A stretch of DNA of 64,000 nt from Poecilobothrus nobilitatus. Lineage: Eukaryota > Arthropoda > Insecta > Diptera > Dolichopodidae. The translations under genes were made by a program, and so were the position numbers. Below, piece by piece: positions 1-11,480 of this stretch (its first letter is position 1; each line of letters starts with the position of its first letter). The notes beneath the pieces are model-generated. The model was not told the origin of the DNA and made no database searches. It saw only the letters and a list, made by a program, of their open reading frames with translations. Location: the NCBI GenBank assembly GCA_947095535.1, contig OX352774.1, positions 239,655,825 to 239,719,824 on the forward strand, given 5' to 3'.

Positions 1-2770
1 ACATTAATCATTTACTACCTAAAACTCCCTAAAAAGTTCCAAAACAAACTTGTTAGTTCTTTTGGTAAAATAATATGAAATGTGGTTAATATAATAATAA
101 CTATAAGTAAATGTGTACCTATATAGATTTTAGATTTTCTATTTGAGTTATCTGGAAAATGTTAAAAGCAATAAACTTCTTTCACAATCTTTTTCTACTC
201 TTTTCTTTTTTAAATTTCAGAAAATACTTACTTATTCTGTTTATTTTATTTTTTAACTTATAAATTCTAACTTTTGTAACTCTTCTAACATTACCTTAAT
301 TTATGTTTTTTTGCACTTGGTTTTTTCTAAAATTGCAATTAAATGAACTTAAACAAAAGTTTTTGTTTTTTTTTTTTTTGTTGTTTCGTAGTATTCCAAG
401 GAAAAGTTGTGGAAATGTAAAAAGAAAAGGAAATGAAAATTGAGGGAAAATAGGAAATCCTTTGAACAGGGAATATTGAAATTACTGTACTAAACCTACA
501 TATTGAATTTTATATTCTTAACCAAATCAACCATTAAATTCAGTTAATTGATTTAAAGTTATAGAACAACTGTATGAACCTATACATTTTTTTTGTATAG
601 TCACTGTACACTTCACTGTTACCCAAAACTGATATTTTTATAGCAAAATATTTGATTTTCAGTGGCTAAAATAATTAACTTGAGTGGCTGATTATTATAT
701 TAGGCTAAAATAGCCAAACATTTTCTTATTATCCACCCAGCTTAAAATAATTAAACCGAAATTTAAGATTAGTTTTGTAACGGAATTTGATACAAATGAA
801 TTTTAAAGCATTCTGTTTTAAAGTTCTGGTATAATCTAAATTAAAAGCTGCCTTCAGAAAAGTTTTTATTTTACAAATGTTTATAACGCAACCGCTCATT
901 TAATGTTTATAACGGAAAAATCTAAACGGAATAATAATATAATAATATTTGAACAAAATACAAGTATGCTCATTGTAAAATATATATTTCTGTCCTGTTG
1001 CTAGTCTTTTTCTCTTTCTTGAAACAACTAAAAATTGAAATAATTCGTAAAAGTACAAGGAAGAAGGAAACTAAAAACAAACTAAATTAAGAAGGAAAAA
1101 ACAATAAGAAAAAATAATAAGAAAAGAAAGAAAAATATTAACAAAAAACACCGTGCCATTAGTTCCTCTAGAGAGATTTCCTTCCTTCTTGTATATCCTG
1201 TTCCTTTTCATGCTTTATTTAAAATTCTTTTATTTTATTTTTATTTAATTTTTTTTTTTTACATTATTCTGCTCATAATATTTTTTTAATTATTTTTACT
1301 TACTTTAAGTTTTAATTATACAACATTACAAAATTATATTTTCTTTCCTCTTCTGTATACAAGTTATAAAGTTATAGATATAAATTTAGTATAGTTTTTT
1401 TTTTGCCCAGTGTTTCTGAGTATGAAATAATGATTTTCCAGAATATACTAGTGGAAAAATTTTGTTTTTTCAATGTTTTTATTTCCTTATGTACAGAATT
1501 TAGTGTGAAATTAAGAGACCATCATATTATAATATTTTATACAGAACATTTTAATTAAATTTATGTGAAATTATGATTTATATTCGAATTTAAATAGCTT
1601 TTAACTCCATTTTAGGCAAATTTTATGAAATTTTATGAAAGATAATATTTTTGTTTTAACTCATTTTTGGATATTATATTCTGTCCATAGATATTGCAAA
1701 AGATAACTACAAAAGTCTAACAGTAAAGTAATCGAAAAATAATTTTTGTTTTTAAGAACTTTCAAAATAATGTTTATAAAAAAAAGTATAGTACCCCTTA
1801 ATCACCAATAATATTACTACATTTAATAGGTGTTTTGGAGTAACAGTGCTCAAAATAAATAGGTTTTGGAATATTTCTTCTTTTTAATGATTAGAAGTTG
1901 AACTACCTGTAGATAGGCAATGGCAATGATCAGTAAAATAAAGCTAAAATAGTACACAATCATTAACAATGTTGTAATGGATTTTCAATTGATAACACTG
2001 CAACTACTGGCAGATTTATCTTATGATCACAAAGAAAATAATATAATAATTAGGAATAGAGGAAATGTAGAAAATGCATTTGTACTTAAACGTCTTTGAA
2101 AACACAACATAGAAAACAATTATTATATTTATTTTTATTATTAAACATATTTATTAAACAATTTTTATATTTATTTAAATCAGTGATAACTTGTTTTTTT
2201 ATTTTTTATTAAACACTATATAATATTGTAGTCTTTAATTTAAAAATTTTGAGTGTTGTATTTATTATTTTTGAAGAAAAATTTCATATCATCTGCAATT
2301 CGATATTTTAAATTTCTATTATCTAAAATTCGACGGCTTAAGTTGTTACGGTAACTTCTGAACAAGTATAACTAAGTGAAGCCAGTAAGCATGCGGTACC
2401 GAAGTTATTCTAAATTAGGAAGTATACAAATCTGGATCTCACAATATCTACTAATAGTATTTTACTTTGCTTACTGTACTAAAATACTGTACTGTACTTA
2501 ACATAGAAAGATAACTGTTAGATTACTGTTACATTAAAAATTGGAAAAAATAGAAGTACGTAAAGGATACAAATCAAAAGTCGCAGATAAAACCCATTTT
2601 TCAAAATTTATTTGAAGAAAGAAGGGCGATACAAAAATATTTAGATTTATGCAATTTTGGGACAATCTTATTTTGTCTTCTTACAATTGAAAATGACAAA
2701 CACATCCGTATATTTTATTAGTAACATAAAGGTTAAAAATAAATTAAATCTGCCTAAACTGTATGGCCAC
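1..2770. other. AT-rich non-coding DNA, nothing recognised
   Basis: Strongly AT-rich sequence with many A or T runs. No open frame of useful length and no repeat matching other parts of the window was seen. A slightly more mixed patch near 1140-1200 and another near 1900-2030 carry no motif I can name. Confidence 0.6.
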
Positions 2771-2941
2771 AAAAAAAAAGTAACATAGAAGTCTAATACT
2801 CTAGAAAAATTTTTGAATCAATTTTCGCCAATGCAGTAAAAGAGAAGAAAATCATACGTCAAGGTTAGATTAAAATCGAATAAAAAAGGAATATAGTATC
2901 AAAGATTATTTTAAAGTAGACTTCTATATTACTCCTTTTTC
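2771..2941. repeat. Short inverted-repeat (MITE-like) element
   Basis: Two arms face each other: 'AACATAGAAGTCTAATACT' at about 2782-2800 and, on the other strand, 'AATATAGAAGTCTACTTT' at about 2913-2930, each preceded outward by an A-rich stretch with AAAAAG. About 23 bases pair with a few mismatches, with a loop of about 110 bases. The size and terminal inverted repeats suggest a small non-autonomous DNA transposon. I could not define a clear target-site duplication, so it may be only a chance AT-rich palindrome. Confidence 0.4.
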
Positions 2942-3309
2942 TAAGATGCTATAACCAATTAATTTAATTTAATTTTGTTTTATGGTTATGGTACAAATTT
3001 AAATTGAATAATATTGCTAGAAATATCCAACTAGGTTAGTCTATTCTATAAGTATTGTTACAATAATAAGAAGATTTTTATAAATTTGTTGTATGGTATA
3101 TTATAGCTATTACCGGGTAAGGTAAAAACTACTATAAGTAAGGTAAAAATTAATATTTACTCCAAAAAAAAAAAAAAAGAACTTGTGAATTTTTACAAGA
3201 AGGATTTTTATAACATTTGAGATATATTCTATTAATAACAGCTATTATTTTCACAATATTTCAAATTTTCTCTATAAAAACCGTTCTAGTTATTATCCTG
3301 CCCCACAGT
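2942..3309. other. AT-rich non-coding DNA, nothing recognised
   Basis: AT-rich spacer with one 14-base A run near 3165-3178. No coding or repeat signal was seen. Confidence 0.5.
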
Positions 3310-3456
3310 ATCCTCTATTCCACTTGATCCCAATACTCCTTACTACATACGAAATTCCATACTTTATTCCACTGGATCCTGATACCCCATAGTACATAGT
3401 AAGTCCCATCCTCTATTCCACTTGATCCTAATACCTATTTATAGTACATACTAAAA
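3310..3456. repeat. Tandem repeat, 49-bp unit, three copies
   Basis: The text 'ATCCTCTATTCCACTTGATC' begins at 3310 and 3408, with a variant (ATACTTTATTCCACTGGATCC) at 3359, giving a constant 49-bp period. Each unit continues with an 'AATACC...TAGTACATA' segment. The array is less AT-rich than its flanks. It is a simple minisatellite with no coding potential. Confidence 0.8.
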
Positions 3457-4442
3457 TTTAATCATGTTCAATAAATATACTAGAAGTGTGGTCACTCATT
3501 TCCTGAGTCATTTCAACTTACATCTAGATTATTATTGTTGTTTTCTTTAAAAAGCAAAAAAATACTGTTAATTCTTATATTACAATTATTATATGGTAGC
3601 TTCTTTTCATCATACAAAAAATAGACTTCATTTTTATTTCAATCATAAAACTAAAACGAATCAGAATAAGTAAAACAAAAAAATAAATAAATAAAAAAAA
3701 AACAAAGTAACAAAGAAACAAAAGAACAAAATACTTTATTTCAGTCTTACTTATAACTTTTAGTTTTGCTGATTTTACGCTTTTCTACTCATTTTCACTC
3801 TTAATTAAGGTGAAGTTATTAAATTTGACTTAAAGATTGTGCAGTTGTGCACAAGTGTATATATCCATATATATATTTATGTATGTATATTATAGTGTCT
3901 ATTTTTTATTTGAAATTATAATTGTAAATTTTGTTAGTAATAACTATATAGAGAAAATAAAAAAAGAACGAAAAAGATATGCATAGGAGTAGAAATAAAT
4001 AGGTAACAGTGGTGTTAATGGAAATAAATAAAAATTAGGACGTAATTCATTATAATAATCACTCAGATTTTGTTTTTTTTTTTTTTGTAATATATTATTT
4101 AATGGCTTACTATTTACTTCATTTCTTGTATTTACATAATACAATTACAAATCTATATATTTTTAAATAAGGGACTGTTTTTTTTCTTTTGTAATGAAAC
4201 GGTTACGATTTAATTTTAATCCTGACAGGATAATTAAATTTTTTATTTGCTATAAAACTGTTGACCTGTTTTTCAATTAAAATGGAATTAAAAAAAAATT
4301 AAAAATTATAGTGGAGAAATAGGCGAAATTTACTCTTGGAGTATTTTATTTGTTCGTGAAATTCACTACAAGTGTGGCATTTTAATCAAGGACTAATAAG
4401 TAAGAAATTTATTAAACTATTTTTAAGTTTTTCATTTAAAAC
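3457..4442. other. AT-rich non-coding DNA
   Basis: Low-complexity spacer containing A-rich (AAATAAAT) and T-rich runs. The short open frame at 3944-4144 on the minus strand reads through A/T runs and is not considered a gene. Confidence 0.5.
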
Positions 4443-4926
4443 TAGGGCTGGAAACTGACCTCTTAAAACCAAAACCGAAACCATAAAATCCATAAAACCT
4501 CAAACAAATAATAAAATTAAAATTGAAACTAAAATTAGGTACAGGTTTAAAATCAACGAAACCAAAACCAAAATTTACAAAACAACAACAAAACAACAAA
4601 ATATCTAGTCCAAAATACAAAAAAATTTGTGCCCTAAAATACTTACTATAAATTAATCGCAGCATTATGAGATATGGTATATGTAAGCACTGTGTAATCA
4701 TATACAGTTTTTCTTCGCAAAACAAAATTATAATGTAGTTTTGTACATCGTAAAATAATGTGATGCGATAAAAATAATACTTTTGACTCTAAAATTTTAT
4801 TTTGGAACAAAAATAAATTATTAAAAAAAAATATTTAAACAAATAAATATAACCAAAACATGAAAATTGTTTTGTATAAAACCAAAATCAAGACTAAGTT
4901 AAAATACAAACTAGCGTCCAGCCCTG
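4443..4926. mobile_element. hAT-like MITE with 8-bp target duplication
   Basis: The left end reads TAGGGCTGGAAAC and the right end, on the other strand, CAGGGCTGGACGC, so the outer 9-10 bases form a terminal inverted repeat of the CAGGGCTGG type common at hAT transposon ends. The flanking 8-mers are TTTAAAAC (4435-4442) and CTTAAACC (4927-4934), matching at 6 of 8 positions, as expected for an aged 8-bp hAT target duplication. The 484-bp interior consists of degenerate AACCAAAACC-type text on the plus strand and has no transposase. The minus-strand open frame at 4432-4725, rich in Phe and Gly, is the complement of that text and is not a gene. Confidence 0.6.
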
Positions 4927-7900
4927 CTTAAACCTTTTTATTTATTGATTTTCGTATGTTGGATTTGGAATACTTTCCTATTAGCTTATTAATCTATCTG
5001 TTTATTAGAGTTTGAAAAATGTGTTCTGCTGTTCCAGAATAACATAATAAGTTTATAAAATATGCTTTTATTTAGAACATCTTCTAAACTTCAGTTTCAA
5101 TATTATAATTATAATTGTGTCATTCCACTTATGGCGATGACACAAGGCAAACAGCGCCTCGCGAATCATTCAGACTTTTATATAGAATATATTAATTTAA
5201 AAATTACTTGACCAAATTTAAAATGCTTTGAGAAGCACCGCTTCGAAGCGACCTGGAACATATTATCATCTTTCTACTATTGGTCGCGTTGACAATCAAA
5301 TTGTTTTGTTTTTTATATTGCTTCTTGGTATTGATTGATAATTTAATTTTAATAAGTTTTGTATACACATTTAAATTTGTTTCATAAAACGACGCTTATC
5401 ATTTAAAAAGCGACACTTCAATTTAGAAGAATTTATTTTTTTCGAGATTCATTAACAATAAATGCTTTCCCTTTCTTTTTTTTCAGGGAAATATATTTCT
5501 TTTGTATTCCTTGTAATTTTTAAATGAGAAACTTTGTAGATTTAAATGAAAGAATATTTTTCTTTTTAGAAAATTAATATTATTTTAATATTAAAAAATT
5601 TGGATCTTCCAAACGACTTTTAAATTCACAGAGAAATAAGATCCAATTATATCGATTTGTTGTTTAATTAAGTTATTAGAGGTCTTGGGAGATATAAAAT
5701 CGATGATATAAAAAATTAATTATAAGCTTAATTTCATAAAATCTTTTTTAAATAGTATCTACATATTATAAAGTTTTAAAACTTAAGGCATGAGTACCTG
5801 TTTAAATAACCAATTTTTCTCGTTACTTTTTTTTTATAGGGTAGGTAGGAATCATTAAAAATCAGTAAAGAGGAACGATGCGACTACGATTAATTTATCT
5901 ATCATCGTGAGAGATTTTAACCCACTAAACACCATCTCCTTTTCTTGACTAAACAACAGGTTTAGGTGACCTGCAGGGAGAAAAATACTATTTAAGCAAG
6001 AGGCAGGCAAAAATAGGTTTAAGATTTCTAAGAATTTCATCAATGAAGATATTGACATTCTCCTTAATCCTAGTAAAATGAAAATGACATCATTCTCAAT
6101 AAAGATTTTGAAATATCCTAAAAAAAATGTTATTTAGCAATATAAAATTACAATGTTCCCATACGATCCACAATCATGACAGTTTTGAACGGTTAATACA
6201 TAAAAAACTAACAAATCATATAATTTTAAAAAGTACTTTAAGAAAAGTAAGAAAATATTTAACTTGAAATCATGCCTTATGTCCATGTGTTATAATATTA
6301 ATAATAAAAATAAAATTCCTAAAAATACCAGCTAAAAAACATATTTTTTTTTTTGTTTATTGGTCAGTTTACATATAAAAGCACTCTAAGTCTAAATTAT
6401 TAATAAATAAAATAATGCACAAGCTCTTCGATTAGACTGGAACAATCTTTCATTATCTTGAGTTTAGTTATATAAATTATGGTATACTTAAGTCTACTGA
6501 TGTACATTAAAGATTTTAAAGGATAAACTAAAAATGAAAACTGAAACTTACAGTCTTAAATCCTTAACAAACTTTTAAGACAATAAAGTAAATATTGCAT
6601 TACTTATTCAATCTTCAAATAGATTATCACTTTTAACAAAATCATTTCAAGTATAATATTCATAATTTTCACTTTTTAAAATCTGATGTATATTTTTTCC
6701 TTGAAAAATTTCTTTGAAATACTATAATAGAAGAAAGAGTTTTTTTGTTTTTGAGAAAAGGTTTTATATTTTTTTTTTTTTTTTTCTTATTAAATTTTAT
6801 TTAATATTCAAACCGGCGCAATATTTTTTCTTACATTTTTTTTATAATACCGTTCCATTTTTTTTTTTTTTGTAAGAACACAAGAAAAGCCAAAGATTTT
6901 TCTTTGACCAAAAAACAAAAAAAAAAAAAACAAAATCTCACGGGCATTCCTTGCACACAGTTCTGCACTTTAATGGCATTTGTTTTTTTCATTTTAACTT
7001 TTTCTCCTTAAAAAAATTTTTTTTTTCTGCGGTTTGTAAATAAAATTTTTGAGCGAAAAAAAATTTAATAAAACTTTTATAAAAATAAAATTTTCCGTAT
7101 AATTTTCACCTTTATGGAAAGGTAGAGGATGAAAAAAATCTGTTATTTTGTTTTTTTTTTTTTTTTGTTGTTTCTAAAAGGATTTACTAAAAGGAAACAT
7201 GATAATACCTTGAAAAGCAAAAAAATGAGAATTTTGTTGGTTTTTTTTTTTTTTTTGTCTTTCATCTTATCTAGGAAACATAATTTTGAATACTGGTATG
7301 AATTAATTATCACTTTAATGTTTTTTTTTTGTTTTACTTTTTGTTTTAATTTAAAAAAAAAAATGAAAAAAAAAAAATAGTTTTAATATTAACACATCAT
7401 TGCACATTTTCCTTGTTAAAAAAAAGTAAAATTATTTTTTGTAAAGCTAAAGAAATAAAGAACTTTTGAAAGTAAAAGAAAAGTGGGAACTGATCCGAAA
7501 AGGATTTATTAAAATATCTATGCGAATTAAAAAACTTTACTTTTTCCAGATTCGTTCTAGTAATTTTAAATTGTAACAAAAAAATGCAGATCATTCAGGA
7601 AAGATCATTAAAACAAAAATTATCTTTGATTTGATGAAATTTGGTTTAGAAATTTGAGATATCACTTAGTTTTTATGTTGAATTGATTTTTATTCTGATT
7701 TATTAATTATTACGGAAGGTTTTTTGTCTCTGTAATGGTATTGTAAAATTTTTCTCTTGAAATCGTTTTTGAAAATTTTAACAGCTTTAAAATTGTAAGT
7801 GGTAAAATAAATTAATGTTTGAAAAAAATCTTTTCAAAAAAATGTTGCCAAATGTATTTACTTTTATATTTGCTTTTAAAGATACTTTTTAAAAGTTTCA

Positions 7901-8229
7901 ATAATATCTAGTATCCGATACTTTTTTAACTCTTTATTTTAACAAAAATAAGTTTAACGTGAAACGTTCGAAAAGCTATAATTTCATACTTTAATTGTTC
8001 AAAGTTTTATTTGATAAATTTTTGGAAATTTAAGTTCAGGAAAATTTCTTCTTACCAACTTGAAATTTTTATATGTTTTATTGCATAAAACGATTTAAAA
8101 GGAGTCCTAATATAGGGTTTTCCAATTTGAGTGATATCATTTCTTTTAAAAAAAAATCAAACTAATTGTTAAGGAAATTCAAATGTTTTTTATTTAATGT
8201 GAAGTACAATCGATAAAATTAAGTTCTGA
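4927..8229. other. Non-coding DNA; one mixed-composition island near 5130-5290
   Basis: Mostly AT-rich with long A/T runs, especially 6760-7380, where a plus-strand open frame (7129-7380) is a Phe/Lys readout of those runs. The stretch 5130-5290 is more GC-rich (GATGACACAAGGCAAACAGC, and the 10-bp palindrome GCTTCGAAGC near 5239) and may be the core of an old insertion, but I found no partner copy in the window and cannot classify it. Confidence 0.5.
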
Positions 8230-8850
8230 ATAAAACGTCATTCAAATGACTTCTTTTGCAGTAATGAATTCGATGAACCCAATTTTCGAGAACTTATTCC
8301 ACTAAATCAAGTCGTATGTCATGCGGTAAATAAACAAAACTGTCGATTCTTGTGCGAAGAAAATCCACAAATTATTCATGAACAACCATTACATTCACCT
8401 AAATTGACAGTTTGGTGTGGTTGTTGGTCTGGTGGAATCATCGGTCCGTACTTCTTTCGAAATGAAGCTGGTAACACCATTATTGTCAATGGAGAGCACT
8501 ATAGATCGATGATAACCAACTTTTTATGGCAGAAATTGAAAAAAGTTAATCTTGACAACATCTGGTTCCAAAAAGACGGGGCTACGTGCCACACAGCACG
8601 TGCAACAACCGAATTTTTGCGAGAAAAGTTTGGTGATTCGATTATTTCAAGAAATTGTGACATTGAATGGCCTCCAAGAAGTTGTGATTTAACTCCATTA
8701 GACTATTTCTTGGGGAGTTATTTGAAGTCATTGGTCTTTAGCAATAAACCAGACTCTCTTCAAGCTTTAGAAGTCAATATTGAACGTGCTATTTATTCCA
8801 TTAAATTAGGCGGGCTTAAAGAGGAGGTGTGTTTATTCAGTAAGAATTTG
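8230..8850 (+). pseudogene. Tc1/mariner (DD41D-type) transposase, catalytic-core fragment
   Basis: The frame is open from 8230 through the stop at 9000. From about 8320 (VNKQNCRFLCEENP) to about 8815 it reads as a mariner-superfamily transposase, a cut-and-paste DDE/D enzyme that acts on its element's inverted repeats. Recognisable blocks are HEQPLHSPKLTVWCG, GGIIGPYFF, NGEHYRSMITNFLW, FQKDGATCHTA and WPPRSCDLTPLDYF. The second catalytic Asp is at 8575-8577 (DGATCH) and the third at 8701-8703 (TPLD), with 41 residues between them, the spacing of the DD41D (rosa-like) group. The first catalytic Asp block (SDEAHFHL) expected just upstream of VNKQNC is not recognisable, and the N-terminal DNA-binding part is absent. 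After ERAIYSI the family similarity stops. There is no ATG at the apparent start (8350 is TTG). This is a truncated, dead copy of a roughly 340-residue protein. Confidence 0.85.
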
Positions 8851-8930
8851 ACACTAAGGAGGTATTTTAGATGTTTTTCGAAGATTCCCTTAAGAATAAC
8901 GAGATTTTCACCTCTCTTAAAAAAATATAA

Positions 8931-10050
8931 AAACAAGGTAGAATGTAAACCAACGGTTTCTAAAAGCGCACATTTCCAAAAGGCAATACAAACTTTTTAG
9001 AATTGTGACTTGCACAAAAATTTTAAAATTTCATATAATAAGAAACAAGATAGAATGTAAACCAACAGTTTTTAAAGGTGCACATTTCCAAAACACAATA
9101 CAAACTGCTTAGAATTGTGACTTGCACAAAAATTTGAAAATTTAAAAAATAAAATTTAAGAAATTTTTTGTAATAAGAAAATATGTGAAAATAACACTTT
9201 TCTGGAATTTTGAGGGGCTGTAACTCCGGAACCCTTTATAACTAAGAAAAACCGTTAATACACGTAAAACTATATTACTGGACCTTTAATTTTTATGAGT
9301 TGTCGAAGAAAAATTTGTACAGGTGCTTAAGTTACAGGTGCCTAAAAATAGCAAATTTTCAATTTTTTAGCCCTAATACCTCTTAAACAGGGGGTGTAAA
9401 AAATTTTCTAAGGAAACTTATACTAATTCTAAAAGTTCTTTCTTGTCTCAAAACTTCAGGTTCCTATCTAAATGTGGTTTTCACATAACGGTAAATTTAA
9501 ATAGTAAATTACAAAATATTGCATAATTTTAATATTGCTTTATGTAGATAATAAAATTTCCGATCTTCTGGAGGTTTTAGATTGCAAAACTATTACGCAG
9601 AGCCTGAGATATATACATCTGAAAATGGGGTTTTTTCGCAATTTTGAAAAGCTGTAACTTTGGAACCCTATATAACTAAAATAAACCGTTAACACACGTT
9701 AAAATATATTACTGTAGCTTTAATTTTTATATATTTTCGAAGTAAAATGTGTACAGGCTCCTAAGTTACAAGTGTTTAAAAATAGCAACTTTTCAATTTT
9801 TGGGCCCTAATAGCTCATAAACAGAAAGTGACCAAAAAAAAAATTTCTGAGCAAACTTATACTAATAATATAAGTATTATAATATGTTAAGCGGAACATA
9901 AAATATACGCGTTTAAAAATACTATGGGGCTACATGAAAAAGTTGTTCCACAAAATTAATTTTTTTATGAGACCTACCCATGGTTAAAAATTTTTTTCTC
10001 TATCTTTAACGGTGTAGATTTTTTCTCTATCTTTAAAATGTGCTAAAAAG
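8931..10050 (-). repeat. CCGTCC repeat family, copy A (reverse orientation)
   Basis: This dispersed repeat is shared with 42800-43650 and 62330-63640 on the opposite strand. Shared text includes 'GTAAACCAACGGTTT', 'GCACATTTCCAAAAGGCA', 'TAACTAAGAAAAACCGTTAA', 'CTAAGTTACAAGTGTTTAAA' and 'ATGAGACCTACCCATGGTTA'. It starts immediately after the dead transposase frame. Two tandem duplications lie inside: a 112-bp one (8932 and 9044) and a larger one of about 433 bp, with GTAACTCCGGAACCC at 9220 and GTAACTTTGGAACCC at 9653. It has no long frame of its own. The class is unknown to me; it may be the non-coding part of a DNA transposon. Confidence 0.75.
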
Positions 10051-10590
10051 AGAGTGTTGAATATATTTTTTGCCAAATTTTAATTCTTAAAAAAATAAAA
10101 GATTGATTTATTTTTGAAGTACCTAGAAGAAAAACTACATATACTTATACCAAAAAAAATATTTCCTAAACAAGTAATTTTATAATTAAACAATGATTGT
10201 TGCCAGCATAATAATAATAATTTTTTAATTTATTTGCAATGTTACTAGTAATGACAGTAATTTAATTTACATATGTAAATCCTTTATATGAAATTATTTA
10301 AATTAAAAATCATTTATTATGTAGACATGAATGTGTCGAAGGATCAAGTTCAGATTCGGATTCAAAAAAACTATAAAACTCACTCCTAATTAGCAGGAAT
10401 TATAAAGAATTTTTGTAACTTTGCATCTAAGAAAATACATTTTTACTTAGATCTTTTACAATATAAAGTAATTTCATATTTTATATATGCGAATTTAATA
10501 TTTTCATTTAGGAAATTGTAATCATATCCCACTTTGAATAACTCTCCAAAAATTTAAACTAAAAAAATATAAATGATTTATATTATTTTT
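10051..10590. other. AT-rich non-coding DNA
   Basis: AT-rich spacer between two copies of the CCGTCC family. No feature was recognised. Confidence 0.5.
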
Positions 10591-11480
10591 TATACCCGTA
10601 CGATAGGATCGGGTATAATAAAATTACTCCTCCGTTTGTAACACCTCGAAATAAGCGAGCTAGATATACCTTCAAAGGTATGGATCGGATCAGAAAAAAT
10701 TTCTAAGACTTTTGAGCCATGTCCGTCCGTCCGTCCGTCCGTCCGTCAGCACCCTAACTCAAAAACTAAGAAAGCTAGAATCTTGAAATTTACACAAAAT
10801 ATTTTGGGAGTAATTTGTAGGTTCCCTATTTTTTTTGGTTGAGTTTGGACCAAGCCTTAGGGTAGCTCTCGAACACCTAACTTTTAGATCCCCACATTTT
10901 TTTTGCAAGAGAGCTATGAAATTTTAACTACTCATAGATCTCACAAAAATATTAATTTTATTTTTAATAACTTTTTTTGTAGCCCCACCCGTTACGGAGC
11001 TACAGCTCCCCAAAGGTTCAAAAAAGCTCTATATTTAAATTGTTATAGCACAAGTTGTATAAGGTATATCTTCATTTTGAAAACGCAAAACGATTACTAT
11101 TTTTATTAGATTTAAAAGTATATATACAGTAAATATATACTTGTGGCATACGGTGTCGTAATTTACCGTTATGCGAAACTAAAATTTTGCAAAATCCTTT
11201 AACCCTTCTATCTTCTAAACGGTTTAAGTTGGAAACTTGAAATTTTGACAGAAGTTAGATCTTTGAAAATAAGTATGAGTCATTTTAGAAATTTTTTTTG
11301 TATCACCCCCCGTTTAGGAGCTGTAAGGGGTCAAAAACTGAAAATTTCCTATTTTTAAACACCTGTAACTTGAACACCTGTTAACATTTTTTTGAAGTAA
11401 TACACAAAAATTGAAGCTTCAGCATTATACTCTTATTTCTGTTAACAACTTTTTTTAATAATATAGGGTTACTTTATAAT
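10591..11480 (+). repeat. CCGTCC repeat family, copy B, with intact head
   Basis: The head is a short inverted repeat, TATACCCG at 10591-10598 and CGGGTATA at 10610-10617. It is followed by a (GTCC)n microsatellite at about 10721-10747 and then by AAAACTAAGAAAGCTAGAAT and CTTGAAATTTACACAAAATA. This layout closely resembles repeats seen in dipteran genomes (from memory). The part from 11150 (TTTACCGTTATGCGAAACTA) to about 11460 matches copies A, D and I. The plus-strand open frame at 10903-11109 lies inside the repeat and is not a gene. Confidence 0.75.

Noticed and set aside
7129..7380. 83-residue plus-strand frame rich in Phe and Lys, resembling a small membrane protein
   Set aside because: It is the direct readout of successive T and A runs; the hydrophobicity is an artefact of poly-T.
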